DNA from: Aequorivita sp.
GTDB taxonomy: Bacteria; Bacteroidota; Bacteroidia; Flavobacteriales; Flavobacteriaceae
Direction of reading: 5' to 3'
Length of the DNA stretch: 64,000 bases
Assembly: GCA_024637015.1 (NCBI GenBank)
Contig: JAGXGE010000009.1
Span: 1 to 64,000, forward strand
In this document: positions 46,157-54,671 of the stretch, one piece after another
How the letters are laid out: each line of letters begins with the position of its first letter
Position numbering within the stretch: position 1 is the stretch's first letter
Position numbers and translations under genes: made by a program
The notes under the pieces: generated by a model
The model's database searches: none
What the model saw: the letters and a program-made list of their open reading frames with translations, nothing else
What the model was told of the DNA's origin: nothing

Positions 46157-49075
46157 TTAATAATCAATTGCGTCATAAATAGCTTCCTGGATTTTACTTC
46201 GCAAATCACTTTTTATCAACTTTCGGTTTTCCGGATCAGGAAAGGTTCTGTTTGATAAAAATACATAAACAATTTCCTGTTCAGGGTCTGCCCATCCAAA
46301 TGTTCCCGTAAAACCACTATGGCCATAACTGGTCATAGAAACACAACCGCAGGTTGGCCCCGAAGTTCCCAATTGTGGTTTATCAAAACCAACACCACGC
46401 CTTACGTTTTTATCGCAATAATAGCAAGTGTTGAAAAGATCCATCGTTTCGGGTTTAAAATAACGTATACCCCCATAAAAACCCTTCCATAGATACATTT
46501 GCATTATTTTGGCTACATCATTAGAATTGCTAAACAATCCAGCGTGGCCACTAACGCCACCTAACATCGCTGCGCCTTGGTCGTTCACATAGCCCTGAAC
46601 TTTCTGTTTTCTGAAAATATCATCCTGTTCCGTGGGCGGAATATTATCTATTGAAAACTTATCTAAAGGATGGTACATAGTATAATTAGCTCCCAAAGAC
46701 TCATATATATTTTCCTGAACAATTATTTCCAAGGGTTTACCGAATTTTTGTTCCAAGTATTTTTTCAAAATATAATACGGTAGATCGCTGTACTTATATT
46801 CCAATTTTGGGTTGAGACCGCTCTCACGAATGTCCTTGAATATGGTATCCATATAGTCCCTTCGCATATAGAGATTTTCAGCAACTTCTACATTAAAATC
46901 CTTCCCAGGAATATCTGAATAGTATTTTGAGGAAACCCCAGTTTTTTCATCGTTAAGAGTGTGTCTATAAAAAGGAATCCAAGCCTTGAAACGGGCATAA
47001 TGTGAAAGCATCTGCTTTAGGCTTACATTTGCTTTGTTTGAGTTTTTATACTCAGGAAGCATTTCTGATAATTTGGTATCTAGACTTAATTCCCCTTTAT
47101 CCACTAACTGCATCACTATTGGTAGTGTTGCCAATATTTTTGTCATCGAAGCGAGGTCGTATACATTGGTATCGCGGACTTCTAGGTTTTTATCGTATTC
47201 GTGGTATCCGAAATTTTTCTGATAAATAATTTTTCCTTTACGCGCCACCAATATTTGAGCTCCAGGAAACATTCCTTCGCGAATTCCAAAATTTGCAAGG
47301 GAATCAATTTTTCTCAGCTTATAGCTGTTAACACCCACACTTTCGGGAGTTCCGTATTGAAGTCTTTTGAGTGATTTCGTTTTCAAACTACTGTTTAAAG
47401 GAAAATCCTCACCCAATGAAACGGGCAATTTTCCTTTGGCCTCACGGGCGCCAAAAATTAACTGCGCAGATAATTGCTGTGATACTTTGCTGTTTTGGTA
47501 AGACATAACAACACCTTCAAAGTTTGCAGTTGTTTTCAAATCCAGCATAGCATACGGTCTAGCAAAAACATCAAGAATCACGGTATTGGTTCGGGCAATT
47601 TCATAAAGCCAAACAAGTTCGTTTTCAGAAAAATCAAATTTTTTCCACGGATTGTCGTTCGATTTGTGAAAACCGATGATTACGTAATTGTATTCCTTTA
47701 ATTTTTGCACATAATCATCAAGACTTATAGCCTTTACCCAATCTACGTTCCCATATTTTTTTAGCTCATTCAAAAACTCTTCACCAGAATCATCGCCAAA
47801 GTTTACATATGCAATCTTTTTCTTCTGAAGGTCTTTTATAGGAAGAATAGCACGGTTATTTTTAATTACCGTAAGTGCGTTATCCATTGCTTCTTCATAA
47901 AGCGCATCATCGTTCACGGAGTTTAAATCTTCAACCAAATAATAAAGATTTACTGGCGTGTAACGGTTTAGGCCAATTTTGTATTTTGCGTAAAGAATTT
48001 TCTTGACCGAATAGGCCAAACGCTTTTCAGTAATAATATTTTCATTATAGGAATTTATAAGAAATTCCATTGCCTTCGGAACATCCTCAGAAATTAGCAA
48101 TACATCATTGCCCGCCAAAAATGCCGCAAGTTCTATTTCACCTGGTTTTTTAAAATCGGAGGCACCTTTCATATTTAAAGCATCCGTAAAAATAAGACCG
48201 TTAAAGCCCAATTCCCTCTTCAAAAGATCCGTAACCACATTTGATGAAAGCGAGGAAGGGTAATTCATTTGTGGTTCCAAAGCAGGAACATTCAAATGTG
48301 CCACCATCACGCTATTCAGACCTTGGCTTATCAGTTTTTTATAAGGATATAACTCCAATGTATCTAATCGCTCTCTTGAAAAATCAACCGTGGGCAATGT
48401 CTTATGACTGTCCACCTCCGTATCTCCGTGACCTGGAAAATGTTTTGCATTTCCCATAACTCCTGCACTCTGCATTCCTTTCATAAAAGCGAGCGCTTTT
48501 TCCGTAACGTTGTCTCTATCCTCTCCAAAAGAGCGGTTTCCGATAATTGGGTTTTTGGGATTTGTATTTATATCAACAACTGGCGCAAAGTTGATGTGAA
48601 CGCCCAAACGTTTGGATTGCTCACCAATTCGTCTACCTATTTTCTCAACAATTTTATTGTCTGTAATTGCGCCCAAAGTCATATTCCAAGGAAAAGCGTA
48701 AGTTGAGTCTAGACGCATTGCCAATCCCCATTCAGCATCCATCCCCACCATTAAAGGCACTTTGGCTAGTGATTGAAATTCGTTGTTCAGTTTGGCTTGG
48801 CGCACAGGGCCACCTTTTGAAAAAATAACACCACCTAAATGATAATTAGTAATTAAGTCTTTTATTTTATCTGTTTTTTCTTTGGGGTCGCTAGAAAAAA
48901 TATCCGCCATAAAAAGTTGGCCCATTTTTTCCTCCAAAGACATATTGTCGTAAATACTATCAACCCATTTCTTTTGGTTTTGAAAGTCGTTTTTAACAAT
49001 TAATGGATTGGTTTCCTGAGCTAATGCTGGGAAATATATAAATAGGATAATACAAGCGAGCAAAAATTTCTTCAT
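46157..49075 (-). CDS. Glycoside hydrolase family 3-serine hydrolase (beta-lactamase-like) fusion
   Basis: Start taken at MKKFLLACII; GH3: NAKHFPGHGDTEVDSHKTLP, LIFTDALNMKGA; beta-lactamase-like: YDLASMTKILATLP (SxxK). Confidence 0.9.
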   Translation of the reverse strand: MKKFLLACIILFIYFPALAQETNPLIVKNDFQNQKKWVDSIYDNMSLEEKMGQLFMADIFSSDPKEKTDKIKDLITNYHLGGVIFSKGGPVRQAKLNNEFQSLAKVPLMVGMDAEWGLAMRLDSTYAFPWNMTLGAITDNKIVEKIGRRIGEQSKRLGVHINFAPVVDINTNPKNPIIGNRSFGEDRDNVTEKALAFMKGMQSAGVMGNAKHFPGHGDTEVDSHKTLPTVDFSRERLDTLELYPYKKLISQGLNSVMVAHLNVPALEPQMNYPSSLSSNVVTDLLKRELGFNGLIFTDALNMKGASDFKKPGEIELAAFLAGNDVLLISEDVPKAMEFLINSYNENIITEKRLAYSVKKILYAKYKIGLNRYTPVNLYYLVEDLNSVNDDALYEEAMDNALTVIKNNRAILPIKDLQKKKIAYVNFGDDSGEEFLNELKKYGNVDWVKAISLDDYVQKLKEYNYVIIGFHKSNDNPWKKFDFSENELVWLYEIARTNTVILDVFARPYAMLDLKTTANFEGVVMSYQNSKVSQQLSAQLIFGAREAKGKLPVSLGEDFPLNSSLKTKSLKRLQYGTPESVGVNSYKLRKIDSLANFGIREGMFPGAQILVARKGKIIYQKNFGYHEYDKNLEVRDTNVYDLASMTKILATLPIVMQLVDKGELSLDTKLSEMLPEYKNSNKANVSLKQMLSHYARFKAWIPFYRHTLNDEKTGVSSKYYSDIPGKDFNVEVAENLYMRRDYMDTIFKDIRESGLNPKLEYKYSDLPYYILKKYLEQKFGKPLEIIVQENIYESLGANYTMYHPLDKFSIDNIPPTEQDDIFRKQKVQGYVNDQGAAMLGGVSGHAGLFSNSNDVAKIMQMYLWKGFYGGIRYFKPETMDLFNTCYYCDKNVRRGVGFDKPQLGTSGPTCGCVSMTSYGHSGFTGTFGWADPEQEIVYVFLSNRTFPDPENRKLIKSDLRSKIQEAIYDAIDY

Positions 49076-49092
49076 AGCAATGAAAACTGTGA

Positions 49093-49578
49093 TTAGGATA
49101 AAAAGCGATTGTGCCAGCTTTCCGCGGCGGGAACTTCCCAATTTTCAAGATATTCTGCTTTTGTATTTATAAGATTATTAAAAACAATGGTGTTTTTTGA
49201 AACGGATTTATCTTTTGCCATTTTCCTGAAATCTGCCAGAGGTTTGTAAGCAATATATTCACCCGAATAGAACGTAACGTTCATTTTATCAAGCAAGTCC
49301 ACGTCAAATTTTTCTTGAAGCGATTGAATAAAATGTACCGAAGCATCAATACTACAACCCGACGCTGAAGCATTTGCTTGATTTAGCCCTAAAACAATAA
49401 AGCGATTATACTTAAGTTCTAAACCAGCTTCAAGCTCAGCACCGTGAGCTGTCCATTTTGTTAAGAAATCTTCTGTTAATTCAGTAATTTCAGCAACTTC
49501 ATCATCGCTTAATTTTCTATTGGCCTGATATATCCATACTCTGGAATCATCGGGCAGGTTTTTAAAATCTATCAACAT
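49093..49578 (-). CDS. Conserved hypothetical protein
   Basis: MLIDFKNLPDDSRVWIYQANRKLSDDEVAEI; no ATPase motifs visible. Confidence 0.75.
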   Translation of the reverse strand: MLIDFKNLPDDSRVWIYQANRKLSDDEVAEITELTEDFLTKWTAHGAELEAGLELKYNRFIVLGLNQANASASGCSIDASVHFIQSLQEKFDVDLLDKMNVTFYSGEYIAYKPLADFRKMAKDKSVSKNTIVFNNLINTKAEYLENWEVPAAESWHNRFLS

Positions 49579-49581
49579 TAT

Positions 49582-50382
49582 TTATAAATCTTCAGCATTT
49601 GCAATCATCTCTGCAACGTCCAAAACTTGAACATCATCTTCGGCGTGTTTAGCCTTAACGCCATCGGTCATCATAGTATTGCAGAACGGACAGGCTGCAG
49701 CAATAATTTTTGGTGCAGTCTCTAAAGCTTCTTCGGTACGTTCCACGTTAATATCTTTATTTCCAGCTTCGGGTTCTTTAAACATTTGTGCACCACCAGC
49801 GCCACAACAAAGACCTCTTGATTTACAACGTTTCATTTCTACCAATTCCACTTCCAGTTTTTTAAGTAGTTCACGTGGAGCTTCATATTCACCATTTGCT
49901 CTTCCCAAATAACAAGGGTCGTGAAAAGTAATTCGCTTTCCTTTAAATTTTCCGCCTTCCACTTTCAATCGTCCTTCTTCCATCAAGGATTTTAGAAATT
50001 GGGTATGGTGCATTATTTCATAATTACCACCAAGACTAGGGTATTCGTTTTTTATTGTGTTGAAGCAATGCGGACACGCGGTAACTATTTTCTTTATTTC
50101 ATAACCGTTCAGCACTTCAATATTTGTCATTGCCTGCATTTGGAAAAGAAACTCGTTCCCAGCCCTTTTTGCAGGATCGCCGGTACAGCTTTCCTCAGTT
50201 CCCAGAACGGCGAAATCTATATTTGCTTTGTTGAGTAATCTCACAAAGGCTTTTGTTATTTTTTTTGCACGGTCGTCAAAACTCCCTGCGCAACCTACCC
50301 AAAATAATACCTCGGGTTTCTTGCCTTGGGCCATATATTCGGCCATTGTTGGGACTTTTATTTGTTCAGTCATATTAATCAA
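49582..50382 (-). CDS. CCG-domain (HdrD/GlcF-like) Fe-S-binding protein
   Basis: VTACPHCFNTIKNEYPSLGG, FHDPCYLGRANGEYEAPRELL, KSRGLCCGAGGAQMF. Confidence 0.88.
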   Translation of the reverse strand: MINMTEQIKVPTMAEYMAQGKKPEVLFWVGCAGSFDDRAKKITKAFVRLLNKANIDFAVLGTEESCTGDPAKRAGNEFLFQMQAMTNIEVLNGYEIKKIVTACPHCFNTIKNEYPSLGGNYEIMHHTQFLKSLMEEGRLKVEGGKFKGKRITFHDPCYLGRANGEYEAPRELLKKLEVELVEMKRCKSRGLCCGAGGAQMFKEPEAGNKDINVERTEEALETAPKIIAAACPFCNTMMTDGVKAKHAEDDVQVLDVAEMIANAEDL

Positions 50383-50485
50383 ATTTGTATGAAAGGGATA
50401 TAAAATAATTCTAACTTCTATTCAAGAACATCCCCCTTGCCCCCCTTTGAAGGGGGAATCGATTCGTTTTTATTTTAAGTCCGAT

Positions 50486-50920
50486 TTAATCTTTAAACAC
50501 TTCAATAGTCACTTCTTTTTCTACCAAATCGGTAAATTTTCCTTTGTAACGGGTTGCTTTTACCAAATGGTTATCCACCCAATGATAGTTGCCACCCCGT
50601 GGTTTTCCCATCAACATACTGTGGTATTTAAAACCGTGTTTTTTAAGCCAAGTTTCGGTTACTTCACGATGGGCTTCTGTACGAGAGGTGAAAAAACAAA
50701 TTATGTGACCTTCATCATACCATTTATTCAATGTTTTCAACGCATCAGGAAATGGTTCGCAAGTTCCCATTCTTTCAGGCTCTTCGTTAGGAATATCATC
50801 GGTAATGGTTCCGTCAATGTCAATCAAGTAGTTTTTTGTTCCTTCGGGAAGAATCGGGCTCACGTGTTCCCCCTTTTCTACTTTCTTGTGCAGTATTTTA
50901 TTTACTTCCTCTTTCTTCAT
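50486..50920 (-). CDS. HAD-like phosphatase family protein
   Basis: NYLIDIDGTITDDIPNEEPERMG...ICFFTSRTEAHREVTETWLKKHG. Confidence 0.75.
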   Translation of the reverse strand: MKKEEVNKILHKKVEKGEHVSPILPEGTKNYLIDIDGTITDDIPNEEPERMGTCEPFPDALKTLNKWYDEGHIICFFTSRTEAHREVTETWLKKHGFKYHSMLMGKPRGGNYHWVDNHLVKATRYKGKFTDLVEKEVTIEVFKD

Positions 50921-50958
50921 TATATTTCGTTTTTAATTCAAAAAAAATGAATTAATTA

Positions 50959-52290
50959 CTAATTCTCATCTTTCCAGTTTAAACGATCCATTTGGTTATA
51001 TGGCCAAGGGGCGCCATTGTTTTCGATATTTGTCATTGAAACGTTTAACTCAGTTGGGGCGGCAGACTGTTCCATAACCAAATACTGGCGCATATCCATA
51101 ATAATGCTCAATGGATCTATGCTTACGGGGCAAGCTTCTACACATGCGTTACAAGTGGTACAAGCCCAAAGTTCCTCCCTGGTAATGTAATCGTCCAACA
51201 ACTGTTTTCCATCTGGTTTAAACTCTCCATTTTTATTGATGTTCTCCCCTATTTCTTCCAAACGGTCGCGGGTGTCCATCATTATTTTTCGGGGCGAAAG
51301 TTTTTTTCCTGTAATGTTTGCGGGACATTCACTAGTGCATCGGCCGCATTCTGTACAAGTATATGCGTTTAATAATTGTATTCTACTTAAATCCATTACA
51401 TCGCTTGCGCCGAATTTTGCAGGGGCTTCTGTTGCTCCCTCAGCTGGCGCAGCAAATGGATCTACATTTGGATCCATCATCATTTTCACTTCGTTGGTAA
51501 CGGAATCAAGGTTTTTAAATTTTCCTTTAGGAACCACTTTTCCGAAGTAAACATTTGGGAAGGCCAATATAATATGAAGGTGTTTTGAAAAGTACAGATA
51601 ATTCAAAAACACAAGTATTCCCAAAATATGCAGCCACCAAGCGCCTCGCTCTATGATGATTAGTGTTCCTTCGGAAAGTCCGTTAAAAAGTGGTGCAATA
51701 AACTGGCTTATAGGAAACCATCCTGCCTCAACGTAATGTGCAGCACCTAATGATTGAAGTGATAGATCGGCAGCGTTCATAGTTAGAAACAATGCCATCA
51801 GTACCATTTCAAAATAAAGGATATAGTTCCCGTCGTTTTTTGGCCAGCCTTTCATTTCGTTTGCCCAAAACCGTTTCAGTTTTTGAACGTTTCTTCGGGT
51901 CCAAAAAAGAATAACACCAACTAAAACGAGGAAAGCCAGTATTTCAAAAGAAGCAATCAAAAAGTTGTATAAACCAGTAGGAAGAATTGAAAAAAGAACT
52001 CTGTGTGTGCCAAAAATACCGTCAATAATTATTTCGAGTACTTCAATATTGATAATGACAAAACCAACGTAAACAAAGATGTGAAGCAACCCAGGAATTG
52101 GGCGAACAACCATTTTTGATTGCCCGAGCGCAATGCGAACTACATTGCTCCATCTTTGGGCTGTATTATCTGAAGCGTCCACCTCGTGTCCCAATTTTAT
52201 GTTTCGGATTATTTTACGAATGTTGATTGTAAAATAACCGATACCCGCTGCAAGGGCGATGGTAAAAAGTATATTTGGAATGTAATGCAT
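50959..52290 (-). CDS. Membrane-bound 4Fe-4S dicluster (HdrC/NarI-like) protein
   Basis: N-terminal TM helices; CTECGRCTSECPANITG and CTTCNACVEACPVSIDP. Confidence 0.9.
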   Translation of the reverse strand: MHYIPNILFTIALAAGIGYFTINIRKIIRNIKLGHEVDASDNTAQRWSNVVRIALGQSKMVVRPIPGLLHIFVYVGFVIINIEVLEIIIDGIFGTHRVLFSILPTGLYNFLIASFEILAFLVLVGVILFWTRRNVQKLKRFWANEMKGWPKNDGNYILYFEMVLMALFLTMNAADLSLQSLGAAHYVEAGWFPISQFIAPLFNGLSEGTLIIIERGAWWLHILGILVFLNYLYFSKHLHIILAFPNVYFGKVVPKGKFKNLDSVTNEVKMMMDPNVDPFAAPAEGATEAPAKFGASDVMDLSRIQLLNAYTCTECGRCTSECPANITGKKLSPRKIMMDTRDRLEEIGENINKNGEFKPDGKQLLDDYITREELWACTTCNACVEACPVSIDPLSIIMDMRQYLVMEQSAAPTELNVSMTNIENNGAPWPYNQMDRLNWKDEN

Positions 52291-52293
52291 GGT

Positions 52294-53244
52294 TTATTCT
52301 TCTGGGTTGGCTGGCGGTTCGTATTCTTTGCTCTTTTTCCCGAAAACCGAAATATGCACATAACGTTTCGGGTTCAGTTTTATGTCTTGAAGAAGTTCTT
52401 CCAGCTGTCTTGAAGCGCCTTCTAAATTTTCGTACAGTTTGTCGTCTTTTAAAAGTTTTCCAATGGAACCTTCACCATTATCTACACCTGCTACAATTTT
52501 ATCCATTTTATCCACCACGTTTTGCAGATCTCTTGCCAATTTACCAGTTTCCAATTGCGACAAGGAATCTGTCAGTTGGGAAAGATTGCTTGCGGTTTTG
52601 TCAAGATTGGTAAATGTATTGTCTAGTTTTCCAGTATTATTGGAAAGAATTTGATTTAGGTTTTCAGAAACTCCGGAAAATGAATTCAGGGTATTGTTTA
52701 GATTTTCAATTGCTTCTTTTAAGTTTTGACGCGTTTTCTCGTCAACAATCGCATTCACATTTAACAATAATGTATCCACCGTTGCCAAGGTATTATTCAC
52801 TTTTTTCTCTAATGGTCCCAGCGCCTTTGAAACAGCGGTTAACATACCGTCTTCTATATCGCCACTAAGTGTGTCGCCACTTTTAGCGATATTGTTTATG
52901 TCATATTCAGGGAAAATTCCCAAGTTTTTTCCGCCAATAAGACCAGAGCTATATATTCTAACAACGCTATTTTTCGAAAAATCGAAATCTTTTTCTACTG
53001 TAAATTTAACAATCAAACCACCTTTGGAATTGGCAAAGGAAATATCCTGAACCTTACCTACGGTAAGGCCATTAATAGTAACAGGTGCTGCTTGAGCCAA
53101 ACCTTCTACGTTGTCATATTTTACATAAAATTCACGGTTTTTGTCTAGAAGGTTGGTGCCTTTCAAAAAACTGTATCCAAAAATCAATAATAATATGGCC
53201 CCAATGGCAAGAATTCCGGTTTTAACTTCTTTCGATAGTCTCAA
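52294..53244 (-). CDS. MCE/MlaD family protein
   Basis: KVKTGILAIGAILLLIFGYSFLKG-type TM, YDNVEGLAQAAPVTINGLTVGKVQDI. Confidence 0.92.
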   Translation of the reverse strand: MRLSKEVKTGILAIGAILLLIFGYSFLKGTNLLDKNREFYVKYDNVEGLAQAAPVTINGLTVGKVQDISFANSKGGLIVKFTVEKDFDFSKNSVVRIYSSGLIGGKNLGIFPEYDINNIAKSGDTLSGDIEDGMLTAVSKALGPLEKKVNNTLATVDTLLLNVNAIVDEKTRQNLKEAIENLNNTLNSFSGVSENLNQILSNNTGKLDNTFTNLDKTASNLSQLTDSLSQLETGKLARDLQNVVDKMDKIVAGVDNGEGSIGKLLKDDKLYENLEGASRQLEELLQDIKLNPKRYVHISVFGKKSKEYEPPANPEE

Positions 53245-53298
53245 GATTGTAATTTTAGGTTTTCAACAAATTTAAGTGATAAATATAAAGAAAGCCTA

Positions 53299-54420
53299 TT
53301 AATTGGCTTTGGATTTTAACACTTCTGATACATTAACTTTTTTTCCTTTTTTAAATGCCACAATGTATGCAGAGGGATATCCTTTTTGCTGCGCAAAGGT
53401 TTTCATAACCTGAATTTTGTTATAGTCAGAGGTTTCACCATAGTAATATTTATAAAGACCATCTTCCTTCTCGCGAGCTATATCTTTCATTCCCTTAAAA
53501 TTATTGGGTTTAGGATCTAGTTTTCTATTGGTAGCTGCCAATTGTACTTTAAAAATTACGCCCTCATAAACATCTTCTTTTGTGCTTTCGATGGTTTTCT
53601 CAACTTGTATTTGCTCTATCTCTGGATCTTTTATTTTTTCAGTGGAAACTGAAAGACTGCTTATATACGTTTTGATGGCATTGCCTATCTCACGGGCCAT
53701 ATCAGTCTGGCCTTTTGTAGAATTTAAATATGCCCCTTCATTTTTATTGGTAAGAAAGCCTGTTTCAATCAAAACACTGGGCATATAAGTATTATGCAAA
53801 ACCCAAAAACCGGCTTGTTTGACGCTTCTGTCATTTTGCTTTAAATTGTTGACGATATTGTTTTGCACCAAACTTGCCAAAAGGATGCTTTGGTCCAAAT
53901 ATTCTTCTTGCATCAATACCATTCCTATCAATGATTCTGGAGCGTTAGGGTCGAAACCGCCATATTTTTCCTTGTAATTATCTTCCAGATAGATTACTTC
54001 GTTTTCCTTTTTGGCAACCTCAAAGTTGGCTTGGCTTTTATGAAGCCCAAGTACAAAGGTTTCAGTTCCATACGCTTGGCTTTTGTGGGCGTTGCAGTGC
54101 ACGGAAACAAAAAGATCTGCATCTGCTCTATTGGCAATCCCAGCACGTTCGCGCAGCTCAATAAAAACGTTGGTTTTGCGGGTATAAATTACTTTTACGT
54201 TGGGAAGCTTTTCCAGTTCTGCTCCCACTTTCAAAACAATATTCAGCGCTATTTCAGATTCTTTATAGCCATTACCTACGTTTCCCGTGTCGTGACCTCC
54301 ATGGCCCGCATCCAGAACAACAACAAATGTTTTTATGGGGTTTTTAGCCGCAGAAACAGTAAAATTGATTATTGAAAAAATTATTATTAATACGAAAGAT
54401 GAGAGTATTTTCGTTTGCAT
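53299..54420 (-). CDS. N-acetylmuramoyl-L-alanine amidase (Amidase_3)
   Basis: VVLDAGHGGHDTGNVGNGYKESEIALNIVLKVGAEL; SVHCNAHKSQAYGTETFVLG; SVLIETGFLTNKNEG. Confidence 0.94.
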   Translation of the reverse strand: MQTKILSSFVLIIIFSIINFTVSAAKNPIKTFVVVLDAGHGGHDTGNVGNGYKESEIALNIVLKVGAELEKLPNVKVIYTRKTNVFIELRERAGIANRADADLFVSVHCNAHKSQAYGTETFVLGLHKSQANFEVAKKENEVIYLEDNYKEKYGGFDPNAPESLIGMVLMQEEYLDQSILLASLVQNNIVNNLKQNDRSVKQAGFWVLHNTYMPSVLIETGFLTNKNEGAYLNSTKGQTDMAREIGNAIKTYISSLSVSTEKIKDPEIEQIQVEKTIESTKEDVYEGVIFKVQLAATNRKLDPKPNNFKGMKDIAREKEDGLYKYYYGETSDYNKIQVMKTFAQQKGYPSAYIVAFKKGKKVNVSEVLKSKAN

Positions 54421-54671
54421 ATACCTGATAACGATTGTTAATATTTATTATTATTTTAAAAAATGACGGTTTGAATCACGACTGCTTTGCTACACGATTC
54501 ACGACAGATTTTATTTTATATGAAAATCTAGACCAAAAAATTAAAGATTGTACAGTATTTTTAATTTTTCGTTTTTCCCTTTAGTCGTGGTTTGTGGTTC
54601 AATTTCAGCCACATTTTCTTTTTGCCAAAAAATTCATTTAAAAAAACGTACCCGAAAAAATATGTTTATTT

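Noticed and set aside
49093-49578. ABC-transporter ATPase annotation for this family
   Set aside because: No Walker A/B or signature motif in the sequence; treated as conserved hypothetical.
50447-50950. 167-aa plus-strand ORF
   Set aside because: Antisense to the HAD-like gene; Phe-rich shadow translation.
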